A DNA stretch of 64,000 nt from Treponema sp. Its GTDB lineage: Bacteria; Spirochaetota; Spirochaetia; Treponematales; Treponemataceae. The stretch is from NCBI GenBank assembly GCA_024690865.1, contig JAILON010000029.1:1-64000 (forward strand), written 5' to 3'. Positions 34,677 through 45,101 of this stretch are shown here, in pieces; the first letter of the stretch is position 1; each line of letters starts with the position of its first letter. The notes beneath the pieces are model-generated. The model saw only the letters and a list, made by a program, of their open reading frames with translations. It was not told the origin of the DNA and searched no databases. A program made the position numbers and the translations under genes.

Positions 34677-36647
34677 CTATACAGCAACACCTTCCGGTGC
34701 GGCAACGTCGTTCGTGACCTGGCTGGGATCGTACTTGCCCCTGCGGACAAATCCGTTCTCATAATAGAATGAGACGGATTTGCAGTCGGCCTTGACCTCG
34801 TCCTTCTCATCGCGAACGTAAATCTTCGTACCAGCAAAGACAGTACCGCTGGCATTGACACGTCCCACGACTTTGAGAGCACGCAGATGCTCCTGAATCT
34901 TGTTGATTTCAGCAGTCATCGCATCGCTCTTCTCTTCTATATCGGCCTTTTGCTCCTTAAGGTCAACCAATTGTTTCTGCTTTTCCTTCGGAACAGAACG
35001 ACGGGTCTCTATCTGGTTCTCCAAGGTCTGGATGTTCAAATCAATATCTTCAAGCTGCTTGACCAACTCGCTCTGCTCGCCCTGCAGATGCACGAGCCGC
35101 TGCTTCGCGATGGGGTCGAACCCCACCTCCAGGATGGTTTCCGTACCGGTCGGATTTCCGATGTTCTTGGCGGAAATCTCCTCCTGCGCGAACAAATGGC
35201 CTCCAATGATGACGGCCCGCTTTCCCTTGAGGAGGATTTTCTTCAAGGCCGTCACATGTGCGTTCATGATGTTGTCGTTGACGACGATGTAATCCTTCGC
35301 TTCGACAGTCGTATTCTGTATGAAGCGTGCCCACAAGGACTTGGAAGTCTTTATCGAACCCTCGTCGCGACCCATGACGCCCTGTGAAATGACGATGTCG
35401 CCCTCAGCCTCCAGCTGGCAGTTGCCGACAGTACCGTAGACCTCGATGTTGCCGTTCGCCTTGACATTGTAGCCGTCTTCGACGTTGCCCTTGACGATGA
35501 CCGTTCCCATAAAGGTGATGTTCCCCGTCTTGATGTTGACGCCGGGAACCTCGTAAACGGGTTCAACAGAAATCTTGTTGCCGACCATAAGGACCTGGCC
35601 ATCCATGCTGGCCTTTATGGTCCGCTGGTCGCCGTCCAGCTCGACGTTCTGCCCCATGAAGTAATGGACGTCGATGTCCTTGCCGTTCTTCGCCTCCAAG
35701 TAGCGGCCCGAGAGGGTCTTTCCACCCTTTCCACGCTCGGCGAGCAGCTTTATGGCAAGCGGCTGCCCCTTCATGACGTTCTGGATGAGGTTCAGCTCCT
35801 TGAAGTCAATCTGTCCCTCCTGGTTCTCCTTCAGCTTCAGCTTGGAGCTGTCGGTCTCGAACTTGTAGTCCATCCGGGCATCGGCACCGTCAACAGGCTT
35901 TATCGCTTCCGCAACGACAAAGGGAACGTTGTACACGGGATTATCAATATATTCGGTTATCTTATCCTCGCTTATACCGGCAACGACCCCCTGGGTCCTC
36001 AGCGCATTCCGTATCTGGTCGGCAGAAATCTCGCTGCCGCTCATCGCAGGAGCGGAAACTTCTATGGTAGCCGACATCTCGTCCTTCGCGACATCCACTG
36101 CCATGACGGCGTCAGCCGAAGGAACATGGGCGAAGGTTCCGATATCCACATACTCGTTCTCAGACCCTTCCTTGCACAGCTTCTTGACCAACTCTTCGTC
36201 AAGCTCCTCCGTATCGCTGCGCTTGGCCGCCGAAAGTATATCGCCAAGGGAAACAGGAACGCCCTCCCCCATCGGCAGCAGGACCTTGAGGCAAATCCTG
36301 TCTCCAAAGCGGTGGACATAGTAGACGCCATCCTTGTTGAGGGCCTTCTTCTCCTCCTCCGCCTTGGCAGCCGCAGCCGCAGCCGCAGCCTTCTGAATCT
36401 TCTCCTGGACAAAGGCAGGGTTCTCATAGATCCGCAGGACCCAAGGTTTCTGGGCAAGCCCCATAAATCCTTGGGATCCCCGCTCCTCCACCTCGTATTC
36501 CAACCGCTTTACGCTCGTCTCCAACTGGACGGCCGCATCCTCAAGGCAGTCATCTATCGTGTCGGCGCGGACTACCACGCTGTGAATCTGCTTGTCAACA
36601 GACAGCCTCTTCTCGAGGTCCTCCCTCAATTTATCCAAGTTTACCAT
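34677..36647 (-). CDS. FapA/DUF342 family protein
   Basis: N-terminal Jag_N-like segment followed by a DUF342 beta-helix (VEVYGTVGNCQLEAEGDIVISQGVMGRDEG, GKRAVIIGGHLFAQEEISAKNIGN). Confidence 0.85.
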   Translation of the reverse strand: MVNLDKLREDLEKRLSVDKQIHSVVVRADTIDDCLEDAAVQLETSVKRLEYEVEERGSQGFMGLAQKPWVLRIYENPAFVQEKIQKAAAAAAAAKAEEEKKALNKDGVYYVHRFGDRICLKVLLPMGEGVPVSLGDILSAAKRSDTEELDEELVKKLCKEGSENEYVDIGTFAHVPSADAVMAVDVAKDEMSATIEVSAPAMSGSEISADQIRNALRTQGVVAGISEDKITEYIDNPVYNVPFVVAEAIKPVDGADARMDYKFETDSSKLKLKENQEGQIDFKELNLIQNVMKGQPLAIKLLAERGKGGKTLSGRYLEAKNGKDIDVHYFMGQNVELDGDQRTIKASMDGQVLMVGNKISVEPVYEVPGVNIKTGNITFMGTVIVKGNVEDGYNVKANGNIEVYGTVGNCQLEAEGDIVISQGVMGRDEGSIKTSKSLWARFIQNTTVEAKDYIVVNDNIMNAHVTALKKILLKGKRAVIIGGHLFAQEEISAKNIGNPTGTETILEVGFDPIAKQRLVHLQGEQSELVKQLEDIDLNIQTLENQIETRRSVPKEKQKQLVDLKEQKADIEEKSDAMTAEINKIQEHLRALKVVGRVNASGTVFAGTKIYVRDEKDEVKADCKSVSFYYENGFVRRGKYDPSQVTNDVAAPEGVAV

Positions 36648-36662
36648 CTGCCTTTCGTCCTC

Positions 36663-37451
36663 CTAAAAGATTCCCTTCCGTATGCTGGTAAGCTTTGCCC
36701 TCAGCCTCAGGTTCGCCTTGGAATGCAGCTGGCTGATGCGGCTCTCACTGACATTCAAAACCTGACCTATTTCCTTAAATGTCAAATCTTCATGGTAATA
36801 GAGAATTATGACCATCTTCTCGTTCTGAGGCAGTTCGTTTATCGCCTGTATGATGACCCGCTTTATCTCCTTGCGCTCCACGATGACATCGGGATTCATG
36901 CTGTTGGGAGCCTCGATATTGTCCCCGATAGACATATTGTCGCTGTCATCATTGGAATACCAGACGTCGTTCAGTGAAAGTATGTTTGTACCGCTGACCT
37001 TCATGACGACGGACTCGTACTCGCTTTCCGTCATTCCCATGGCTTTCGCTATCTCGGCATCACTGGCCGTCCGGCCCAACTTTGCCTCCAGCTCCGTAAT
37101 GGTGTCCTCTATTTCCCTCGACTTCTGCCTGACGGACCTGGGAACCCAGTCAAGCTCCCTCAACTCATCGAAAATCGCACCGCGGATACGGGTGACGGCA
37201 TAGGTCTTGAACTTGACGTTTTTGTCAGGATCATACTTGCTTATCGCATCCAAGAGTCCAAACTGCCCATAGCCCACCAGATCGTCAAACTCAACGCTTT
37301 CCGGCATACCAGTGGAAACCTTGCCCGCAACATACTTCACGAGGGGCATATATTGCCTTATAAATTGATCACGTATCTTCGTAGAGCGGCTTTTTTTATA
37401 TTCATGCCAGAGCTCGTCTTCAGTCTTTTCGTCTATAACTGCTATCGCCAT
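36663..37451 (-). CDS. fliA: RNA polymerase sigma factor for flagellar operon (sigma-28/WhiG)
   Basis: GYGQFGLLDAISKYDPDKNVKFKTYAVTRIRGAIFDELRELDWVPRSVRQKSREIE, region 4 HEDLTFKEIGQVLNVSESRISQLHSKA. Confidence 0.96.
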   Translation of the reverse strand: MAIAVIDEKTEDELWHEYKKSRSTKIRDQFIRQYMPLVKYVAGKVSTGMPESVEFDDLVGYGQFGLLDAISKYDPDKNVKFKTYAVTRIRGAIFDELRELDWVPRSVRQKSREIEDTITELEAKLGRTASDAEIAKAMGMTESEYESVVMKVSGTNILSLNDVWYSNDDSDNMSIGDNIEAPNSMNPDVIVERKEIKRVIIQAINELPQNEKMVIILYYHEDLTFKEIGQVLNVSESRISQLHSKANLRLRAKLTSIRKGIF

Positions 37452-37469
37452 GCTCCCATTCCCCTCCTT

Positions 37470-38312
37470 TTAGGACATCTCGTCCCGTTTCAAGACAGTC
37501 GAAATGGCCTTGGCCAATGTCTCTGTGTCATGTTCCGTCGCCTTGCTGGCATTGCCGGAAGAAGCTGAAGCCGGGGAGGATAAGGAAGACGAACCAGCCT
37601 CAGAAGCCCCAGCTTCTCCTATATCAACATCCGCAACATAGTTGTCATCTTCACCAAAGCCCCCTATGTCAGGAAGGGCATCAAGCTCCACATTGCCAGA
37701 AGAAGACTTTTTGGGAGCTGCGCCGGACGGCTTTTCCGCCGTAGACGCTGCCGCAGGAGCCGAAGACGGCTTGGAAGACTCGGATGCAGAAACCGGCTTG
37801 CCCAAGCTGACGGGCGTAAAAGAAGCCTTTTGATCCCCTGACGGGGCTGCCTGCTTCGCCTCGCCCGCAGGCGCAGCAGGCCCCGAAGACGCCGCCGGCC
37901 CTTCAAACAGGGACGGCCTGTCCCCCTTTGACTCCGCCGCAAAAAGAACATCGTTCTTCCTCAAGTCCATGGTATCGGCATCGGAAAGCTTGGCCCTGTT
38001 GCGGTCCACTGCAAAGGACAGCCCCCTTCCATCATCGCTCAAATCAGCATCGTCTATCGTTATATCCACCTTGTTGCCAAGATTTTTATCAGCTTTTGAT
38101 GCATCGCCCGAAAGCTCGGCAACTTCCTCCTCTTCCCCGAGGAACCTTCCCCAGACGAAATCTATGACAAAGGCAAGGATTGCGAACACCACAGCAAAAG
38201 CAAGGCCTTTCAGCAAGGATGTACCGAAGTGATGGGTCACCAATATGCTTATAAAAAAAGAAAGGGCAAATCCAGCAACTGCGGGATAGGCTAAATTTTT
38301 TACTTTAGGCAT
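37470..38312 (-). CDS. Hypothetical membrane protein with disordered Ala/Ser/Pro-rich domain
   Basis: Two N-terminal TMs, disordered middle, conserved-looking C-terminal helix TETLAKAISTVLKRD; between flhG and fliA. Confidence 0.65.
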   Translation of the reverse strand: MPKVKNLAYPAVAGFALSFFISILVTHHFGTSLLKGLAFAVVFAILAFVIDFVWGRFLGEEEEVAELSGDASKADKNLGNKVDITIDDADLSDDGRGLSFAVDRNRAKLSDADTMDLRKNDVLFAAESKGDRPSLFEGPAASSGPAAPAGEAKQAAPSGDQKASFTPVSLGKPVSASESSKPSSAPAAASTAEKPSGAAPKKSSSGNVELDALPDIGGFGEDDNYVADVDIGEAGASEAGSSSLSSPASASSGNASKATEHDTETLAKAISTVLKRDEMS

Positions 38313-38386
38313 ACAATATTCTCCTCAAAACCTCGTCCTTCTATCGTAAGGTAAAAATTCCTTAAGGTCAAGTTCAACTTGCCCAT

Positions 38387-39247
38387 TTACCGTTTTTTTT
38401 TGCCCTTGACGAACTTCTGCAGGAAGGTGGAAACGCCGGAGTTGTCCACGTCGTCGTCCCGCTCTATCCTGCTGACCAGGTGCGTTATGCAGGAGGCCGG
38501 CTTTGAAGTCGGATTCACGATCATGAAGGGCTTCTGCCTGATGACCGAGGCCTGGACCACCGGGTCGTCATAAATAAAACCGATGTAGTCCACCTTGAAA
38601 TTCAAAAACTGTCCTACAATCGTGATGATGCGGTCGGAAATCCGCTTGCCTTCCTCAGCCGAGTGGACCCGGTTGACCAGAAGGCGCAGGTTCAGCTCCC
38701 TGTCCGCCAGCTCTGTCGTTATTATCTTTATTGTGCCGTATGCATCGGTTATCGCAGTCGGCTCAGGAGTAGTAACGATGTACACCTCGTCGGCAGCAGC
38801 GACAAACTGGAGCACGTTGTTGGCAATTCCAGCTCCCGTGTCCAGGATTATGATGTCCGCATTGGACAGGGAGGCAAATTCCTTTGCAAAGGCATCCAAA
38901 TCTTCCTTGGAGAGGTTGGCCAGCTTGGAAAAACCGTTGGCCCCCGCGATGAATTTGATGCCGAATTCGGTATCCAAGACGATCTCGCTCATCTTTTTCT
39001 GCCGGTTTATCACCTGCATCAGGTTGTATTGGGGGACTATATTCAGGAGGACGTTCACGTTGGCCATACCCATGTCGGCGTCAATCAGAATGACGGACTT
39101 GCCCTGCTTTGCGAAGGCAATGGCCATGTTTATCGCAATGTTGGTCTTGCCCACACCGCCCTTGCCGCTCGTTATAGCTATTATCCTCGTCTTGTGGACA
39201 TCACTCTTGCCCATCATCATGCGAAGTTCACTCAACTGTTCTTCCAT
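38387..39247 (-). CDS. flhG: FlhG/YlxH-family MinD-like ATPase
   Basis: SGKGGVGKTNIAINMAIAFA, LIDADMGMANVNVLL, IILDTGAGI; adjacent to flhF. Confidence 0.93.
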   Translation of the reverse strand: MEEQLSELRMMMGKSDVHKTRIIAITSGKGGVGKTNIAINMAIAFAKQGKSVILIDADMGMANVNVLLNIVPQYNLMQVINRQKKMSEIVLDTEFGIKFIAGANGFSKLANLSKEDLDAFAKEFASLSNADIIILDTGAGIANNVLQFVAAADEVYIVTTPEPTAITDAYGTIKIITTELADRELNLRLLVNRVHSAEEGKRISDRIITIVGQFLNFKVDYIGFIYDDPVVQASVIRQKPFMIVNPTSKPASCITHLVSRIERDDDVDNSGVSTFLQKFVKGKKKR

Positions 39248-39272
39248 ATTATACAACCCTCAAACTAGATTC

Positions 39273-40721
39273 TCAATCTCCAAGACTGCCGGCGGCAGAG
39301 GACTCCCCCTGGCCAAACTTCCGCTCCAAATGCCCTCTATCTACGTCAAAACCGTCCAAGTTCCTCACGAAATAGACAGGATCAGCCCGCTTCAAGGTAT
39401 GCAGGACTTCCTGCCCAACAGTAATCCATGAGACAGCCTTCCGCTTCTCATGCAGGACGCTCAAGACGTTGCCGTAGGTGGAAGTCTCGTCACACTTGGT
39501 GACGATAACACTCCTGAAGCCGAACGGCTCGTAATTCTTGAATATCTTGTCCAGATCACGCCCCTTCGTAGTGGCAGAAACCGCCAAGTATATGTCGGCC
39601 TTCAAGTTCCGCACGTCCAGCATATCCTGAAGCCGCGATATGTGGTCGTAGTCATTGGGACTGAAACCACTTGTATCTATAAATACGAAGTCACCCTTCG
39701 CCTTTGCCCCTATATATATTCCCAGAAGATTCTCAAGGTCTTCCTTGGAATCAACTTTATCCACATTCACCCCCAGTACATCGGCATAGCGATCAAGCTG
39801 CTCCTTGGCCGCCACACGGACGCTGTCGGTCGTAATCATGTGGATGATCGGATCCCGATCCTTGCCTTTCTTCGCCGACATCTTTATTTCAGCAGCCATC
39901 TTGGCAATCGTCGTAGTCTTGCCGATTCCCGTAGGGCCAACCACTATGATGACATGGGGCTTTTTCTTGCCGGGAAAACGGGGGGCGACGGAAACATCCT
40001 CCCCTATCCAATCGGCAACCTGCGAAAGGACCAGCTGCTCGTCATCCAGCTCCTCCAGCTTGAACTCGCCCCGAATCCTATCCTTTATCTCTTCTATGTA
40101 GGACTTGGAAAACTCGTTCTGCTCCAAAAGGGAAGCAACCTTCAAAACCGTCTCGTGCTCATCCTTGACAGAGCTGCTTTCGCTTACCTTGGAAAGCAGG
40201 GCCGCCATATCGTCCAGCTTCTTGGACATGGCATTGATGCTGAGCTGGGTGATCTTGTCCGAACCTCCCAGACTGTCCAGAAGCATCTTCCTGCTGGCGG
40301 CAAAATCATCGGCTGCCCCAGCCTGCTGTCCAAGTGGAGCAGGGGAACGGGCAGGATAGCCCTGCGCCAGCGGTGCGGAAGAACGTCCGTCCGTCTGAAA
40401 GCGGCCAGTTCCCGCCTGGGGATAGGAACTTGGAAGGGAGGTCCGAACAGCAGCCTGCTGTACCGGAGGCTTGGGAGAATGAAGCGGGGGCATCCTCGCC
40501 TCCCTCTTTTCACCCGCAGGAAGGTCGTCAAACTCGTTGTTTTTGACTACATACTGGACCCGATAGACCTCATGCTCATTGAAGTGGAGGAAACCAGACT
40601 TGATGACGGCCTTGTAGTCAAGGATTTCATAGTCCGTACCATATTTCTTATACAGCTCCTCGCGGACATCCTCAAGGCTGTTTCCTTCAACCGTCCGGGG
40701 CATCAGATTCTTACTGTACAT
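39273..40721 (-). CDS. flhF: Flagellar biosynthesis GTPase FlhF
   Basis: SRP-GTPase motifs VVGPTGIGKTTTIAKMAAEI, FIDTSGFSPND, VTKCDET. Confidence 0.95.
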   Translation of the reverse strand: MYSKNLMPRTVEGNSLEDVREELYKKYGTDYEILDYKAVIKSGFLHFNEHEVYRVQYVVKNNEFDDLPAGEKREARMPPLHSPKPPVQQAAVRTSLPSSYPQAGTGRFQTDGRSSAPLAQGYPARSPAPLGQQAGAADDFAASRKMLLDSLGGSDKITQLSINAMSKKLDDMAALLSKVSESSSVKDEHETVLKVASLLEQNEFSKSYIEEIKDRIRGEFKLEELDDEQLVLSQVADWIGEDVSVAPRFPGKKKPHVIIVVGPTGIGKTTTIAKMAAEIKMSAKKGKDRDPIIHMITTDSVRVAAKEQLDRYADVLGVNVDKVDSKEDLENLLGIYIGAKAKGDFVFIDTSGFSPNDYDHISRLQDMLDVRNLKADIYLAVSATTKGRDLDKIFKNYEPFGFRSVIVTKCDETSTYGNVLSVLHEKRKAVSWITVGQEVLHTLKRADPVYFVRNLDGFDVDRGHLERKFGQGESSAAGSLGD

Positions 40722-42852
40722 CTATGTCCCCCAGGGTTTCCACCTTTATCTCTCCACCGGCAGCCATAATCTCGCTAATGGAAAGGACCACCAGGCCCGG
40801 AATCTCCCTATCCGTGGAAGACTTCACCAGCTGCCTCACCTCATCCACGCAGAGGACAACGGGCAGGTAGTTGCGGTCGCGCACGGCCGCAATCGACGCG
40901 CTCATGGCATTGATGTAGCTCCTGCCGTCGACGGGATCAAACGCGACGGAGGGCTTCTGCCCCGGCTGCTCCATGCGGTGCTCCAGAATCTTCTGGGAAA
41001 GCCCCTGCGACAGGCGCAGGACGTGGAGCGTCTTGTTCTCGTCCGTATATTGGAGGCAAATCTGGGCCCCCAGGGCCTGCCGTACCTTTTCAGTCAGGAA
41101 CCAGGGATCCTTCGTAATCGGAGCGAAGTTTGCCATCGTCTCAAGGATCGTAACCATGTTGCGTATGCTGACCTGCTCCTCAAGCAGGTTCTTGAGGACG
41201 GCCTCGATCTCTCCGTAAGAGAACTTGTGCTCGCCAGAAAGGACTTCGTCCACGATGACGGAGTTGGACTCCTTGATTTTTCCAATTATCGTGCTTACCG
41301 TCTGCCGTGTCAGTATGTCGGCCGCATGGCGTTTGATTATCTCGGTCAGATGGGTCGCGATGATCGTCGGCGGGTCGATGACCGCATAGCCGGCCTTCTC
41401 CGCCTCTACCCGCTTCTCCTCGGGAATCCAGACCGCCTCCATGCCGAACGCCGGGTCATGGGTCTTCTCACCGGCAAGCTCCCTGTCCTTGGGCACATTG
41501 CCCGTGTTCAGGCACATGTAGTAGCCCAGCTTGAGCTTGGCCCTGCCAACCTCGATTCCACGGATTTTGAAGGTGTACTCCTCCGGGTCTATCGACATGC
41601 TGTCGCGGATGCGGATGGGCGGCACGACGAGGCCCAGGTCCAGCGCCTCCTCGCGGCGAATTCTCGTAACGCGCTCCAGAAGCTCCGCCCCCTTCTCCCT
41701 GTCCACGAGGGGAACGAGCGTATAGCCCAAGTCAAGCGACAGCTCGGGCAAATCGACGACGGGAGAGACGTCTCCCCCACCGGCCTTCTTGCCCCCCGCG
41801 GCACCAGAAACCGTTCCACCCATCGCGGCGGCACGCTTCTTTTTCTCCTCCTCCTTCTCCAGGTTGCCGCGTATCCGCCAGCCTGCGAAAATGAAGAGCG
41901 CTCCAATCGGGATGAGGACGACAGCCGACCCGTTGTGGAATGCAGCCCCCATCACGACCAGGGCCGCTCCGACTATCATATAGACCGTGCCGGACACGGT
42001 GAAGTTCTTCTTGAGCTGCTCGCCGACGACTTCTTCGGAACTTCCTCCCGTCACGAGGATACCGGTGGCAAACGAGAGCATCAGGGACGGAAGCTGGGAA
42101 ATGAGTCCGTCGCCGATCGTCAGGTGGGCATAGCTTTCCAACGCCTCCTGGAAGGGCATGCCTCCAAGCACCATGCCCGTTATGAATCCACCGATGAGGT
42201 TCAAGGCAGTGATGAAGATTCCCGCCTTGACGTTTCCCGAGACGAACTTGGAGGCACCGTCCATCGCAGAGTAGAAGTCGATCTCCTGGCGGATAAGGGC
42301 CTTCTTGCGGGAGGCCTCCTCCTCGGTGATGACCCCGGCGTTCATCTCGTTCTGGACGTCGAACATCTTGTTGTTCATGGCGTCCAAGGTGAAGCGGGCC
42401 GTAACCTCGGAAACGCGGGTCGCTCCCTTGGTGACGACGAGGACCTGCACGACGATGATGATGATGAAGATGATGAAGCCCACCAGCTCGCTGTTGCCCG
42501 TCGCGATGTTGGCAAAGGACTTGACCATCTCGCTCTGGCTGTCCATCATCCTGCCGTGGGCATTGGCCCCGGTAAGGATGAGGCGGGTCGATGAAATGTT
42601 TATCGCAAGCCCGAAAAGGGTTACAAGCAGGATAAGCCGGGGGAAGGACGTAAAGTCCGCTGCCCGCTTGGTATAGATGACGGTCAGCAGTATCGTCAGA
42701 GAAAATGCGATGTTGACGACCATCGCCAGGTCTATCAGTCCCTTCGGCAAGGGAATGAACATCATCAGAACGGTTATGACGACCGCAACAGCGACCATGC
42801 TGTTCTGAGATGAAAGCAACGAATTCAGAAAATTGTTCCGCCTCTCAGGCAT
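40711..42852 (-). CDS. flhA: Flagellar biosynthesis protein FlhA
   Basis: FHIPEP-type membrane domain, SQLPSLMLSFATGILVTGG, YTLVPLVDREKGAELLERV. Confidence 0.97.
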   Translation of the reverse strand: MPERRNNFLNSLLSSQNSMVAVAVVITVLMMFIPLPKGLIDLAMVVNIAFSLTILLTVIYTKRAADFTSFPRLILLVTLFGLAINISSTRLILTGANAHGRMMDSQSEMVKSFANIATGNSELVGFIIFIIIIVVQVLVVTKGATRVSEVTARFTLDAMNNKMFDVQNEMNAGVITEEEASRKKALIRQEIDFYSAMDGASKFVSGNVKAGIFITALNLIGGFITGMVLGGMPFQEALESYAHLTIGDGLISQLPSLMLSFATGILVTGGSSEEVVGEQLKKNFTVSGTVYMIVGAALVVMGAAFHNGSAVVLIPIGALFIFAGWRIRGNLEKEEEKKKRAAAMGGTVSGAAGGKKAGGGDVSPVVDLPELSLDLGYTLVPLVDREKGAELLERVTRIRREEALDLGLVVPPIRIRDSMSIDPEEYTFKIRGIEVGRAKLKLGYYMCLNTGNVPKDRELAGEKTHDPAFGMEAVWIPEEKRVEAEKAGYAVIDPPTIIATHLTEIIKRHAADILTRQTVSTIIGKIKESNSVIVDEVLSGEHKFSYGEIEAVLKNLLEEQVSIRNMVTILETMANFAPITKDPWFLTEKVRQALGAQICLQYTDENKTLHVLRLSQGLSQKILEHRMEQPGQKPSVAFDPVDGRSYINAMSASIAAVRDRNYLPVVLCVDEVRQLVKSSTDREIPGLVVLSISEIMAAGGEIKVETLGDIDVQ

Positions 42853-42869
42853 TTATTCCCACCCACCTG

Positions 42870-43964
42870 TCATTTTTGTTTATTTATATATCCTATATGG
42901 GCATATACCGTAGCGATGGCCTTAATATATGCCTCTGGGATTATATCACCAATTTTAGTTTCTGTATAGAGACCACGGGCCAGGGGCCTGTTCTCCACGA
43001 TGGGAACGTCAGCCTCCTTTGCTATCCGGCGCATGTTCAACGCAGTCAGGTCTTCGCCCTTGGCCGTCACCTTGGGAGCATCGTCCACGTTCCGCTTCCA
43101 CTCCAAGGCGACCGCAAAGTGCGTCGGGTTCGTTATGAGCACGTCGGCCTCCCGCACGGCCTTGGGCATGTTGTGGGCCAGCATCTCCCTCTGGGCGTTC
43201 TCCAGACGGCTTTTCACCTCCGGATCACCTTCCTGCTCCTTGAATTCCTCCTTGACCTCCTGCTTGGTCATCTTCATGTTCTCCATGAACTGCCGTTTCT
43301 GAACCAGGTAGTCAACGATTCCTATGGCAAGGAGGAACACGGCGCTTATCAGGAGCATCTTCAGGGCCATCCGGGCCACGTGTCCCATGGCAAGCTCCAG
43401 CGAGCCCGTCAAGGACAGGGAAAGCAGGCGCTCCAAATCCCCCCGTATCACCAAAAAATTGACAAATGCGATGACGATGACCTTGAGCATGGACTTGACT
43501 ATATTGAAGCCCCCCTCCAGGGAGAACATCGTACGCTTGAGGTACTGGCCAAAGTGGGGAACCAGCTTGTCGAACTTCGGCATTATCAACTTGGGCGCGT
43601 ACAGGAATCCCTTGTTTTGGACAAGATTGGAGACAATGCCCATCACCATGCCCAGTATTCCAAATGGAAGGACCATCCGGACGAAATACCGGGCGAAGAC
43701 ATAAGCGGCCTCGTAATTTGTAAGCTCTATATTGAAGATGTTGGAATAGAAATAGACAAAGCAGTTCTTAAAACTGCGAAGCATCCAGGAGCCCAAAAAA
43801 GTAAGCAGGAATATCTGGAAGAGGTAGATGAGCGTGGAATTCAGCTCCTGGCTTTTCGGAACGCGACCTTCCTCGTCCCTGGCTTTTCGGAGCTTGTATT
43901 CTGACGGTTCCTCGGTCTTGCCCTCCTCCTCGGCGGCAAACCACTGCAGGTCTATCTGACTCAT
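42870..43964 (-). CDS. flhB: Flagellar biosynthesis protein FlhB
   Basis: EEEGKTEEPSEYKLRKARDEEGRVPKSQELN; NPTHFAVAL (NPTH autocleavage motif). Confidence 0.97.
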   Translation of the reverse strand: MSQIDLQWFAAEEEGKTEEPSEYKLRKARDEEGRVPKSQELNSTLIYLFQIFLLTFLGSWMLRSFKNCFVYFYSNIFNIELTNYEAAYVFARYFVRMVLPFGILGMVMGIVSNLVQNKGFLYAPKLIMPKFDKLVPHFGQYLKRTMFSLEGGFNIVKSMLKVIVIAFVNFLVIRGDLERLLSLSLTGSLELAMGHVARMALKMLLISAVFLLAIGIVDYLVQKRQFMENMKMTKQEVKEEFKEQEGDPEVKSRLENAQREMLAHNMPKAVREADVLITNPTHFAVALEWKRNVDDAPKVTAKGEDLTALNMRRIAKEADVPIVENRPLARGLYTETKIGDIIPEAYIKAIATVYAHIGYINKQK

Positions 43965-44791
43965 TGTCCGCCCCCTATCTGGTAGCCTACCTGGGCAAAC
44001 AGGGCCTGCAGGTCTTGGAACGCGTGCCTGAAACTGGCCACGAAGAACTGTATCAAATGGGGCATCAGGAACGAGAGGATGAAGAAACTCGTCAGCATGA
44101 GGATGGGAAAGCCTTCGGCCAGCAGGTTCATCTGCGGGGCGGCCTTGGACAGGATTCCCATCGTCACGTTCACAAGGAACAGGGTCGCAACAATCGGAAG
44201 CGATATAAGCAGGGCATTGTAGAACAGCGTCGTCAGCCCCCCCATCATGAAGGTCGCCAGGCGGTCCGTATGCTCCAGCACGGAAAAGACGTTCAGGCTC
44301 TTGAAGCTTGCATCCAGCCCATGGACGAACAGGCTTTGGAAATAACCGTTCTCCAAAAAGACCAGCACCGCAACGAAGTTCAGGAATTCTCCCATGAGGG
44401 GGTTTTCGACCTCGCTCATCGAATCATACACCGAGCTGGCCGCAAAGCCCATTTGGAAAGCAAAAAACTGGCCCGCCGTGCTGAACGCAGCGAAAATGAC
44501 ATTGACATAGAAGCCTATGATGACACCTATCAGGGCCTCCCCAACCAGGAGAAGGATGTACTCCAACGAAAAATTGCCATCCAGGGACAGGTAGCTCATG
44601 TAGGGGGCAAACAGGCCCTCCCTGAGCGAAAGCTGGGGAAATTCAAAGCTAGCCAGATAAAAGGCAAGCGCGACCTTGGGCAGGCGCGACACAGTCTTGG
44701 AAGAGAAAAGGGGAAGGCTCATAATAAGGGCAAAACACCGCGCCGCCACCAGAAGGAACAGGGGCGCGCTCCCTACGATTTTCTCAAGCAT
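43961..44791 (-). CDS. fliR: Flagellar biosynthesis protein FliR
   Basis: Multi-TM FliR family sequence; position between fliQ and flhB. Confidence 0.94.
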   Translation of the reverse strand: MLEKIVGSAPLFLLVAARCFALIMSLPLFSSKTVSRLPKVALAFYLASFEFPQLSLREGLFAPYMSYLSLDGNFSLEYILLLVGEALIGVIIGFYVNVIFAAFSTAGQFFAFQMGFAASSVYDSMSEVENPLMGEFLNFVAVLVFLENGYFQSLFVHGLDASFKSLNVFSVLEHTDRLATFMMGGLTTLFYNALLISLPIVATLFLVNVTMGILSKAAPQMNLLAEGFPILMLTSFFILSFLMPHLIQFFVASFRHAFQDLQALFAQVGYQIGGGQ

Positions 44792-44811
44792 AAGCTACCG
44801 CATCTCCACTC

Positions 44812-45075
44812 CTACATTTTTCCGATCTGGCTGAAGAGCCTCATCGTATAGGCCGAAAGCTCCGTAAACATGAAGCCGCCCAGAAGGGCAAGGACCAGAA
44901 GTATGGTCACAAGCTTGGGCAGGAAGGTCAGCGTGGACTCCTGTATAGAGGTCGTGGCTTGGAAAATCGCTATCAGAAGGCCTATGATCAAGGCACCGCC
45001 CAGGACGGGGGCGCACAGCAGGAAAACCTGCAGGATGCCCTCCCTCATAAGGCCCGCTATTTCAGTTATGGACAT
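44812..45075 (-). CDS. fliQ: Flagellar biosynthesis protein FliQ
   Basis: 87-aa two-TM protein, FQATTSIQESTLTFLPKLV. Confidence 0.95.
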   Translation of the reverse strand: MSITEIAGLMREGILQVFLLCAPVLGGALIIGLLIAIFQATTSIQESTLTFLPKLVTILLVLALLGGFMFTELSAYTMRLFSQIGKM

Positions 45076-45101
45076 ATCCTCACCTCCATTCTACATGACG
45101 C

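Noticed and set aside
40978-42594. 538-aa plus-strand ORF
   Set aside because: Antisense shadow of flhA, which has clear motifs on the minus strand
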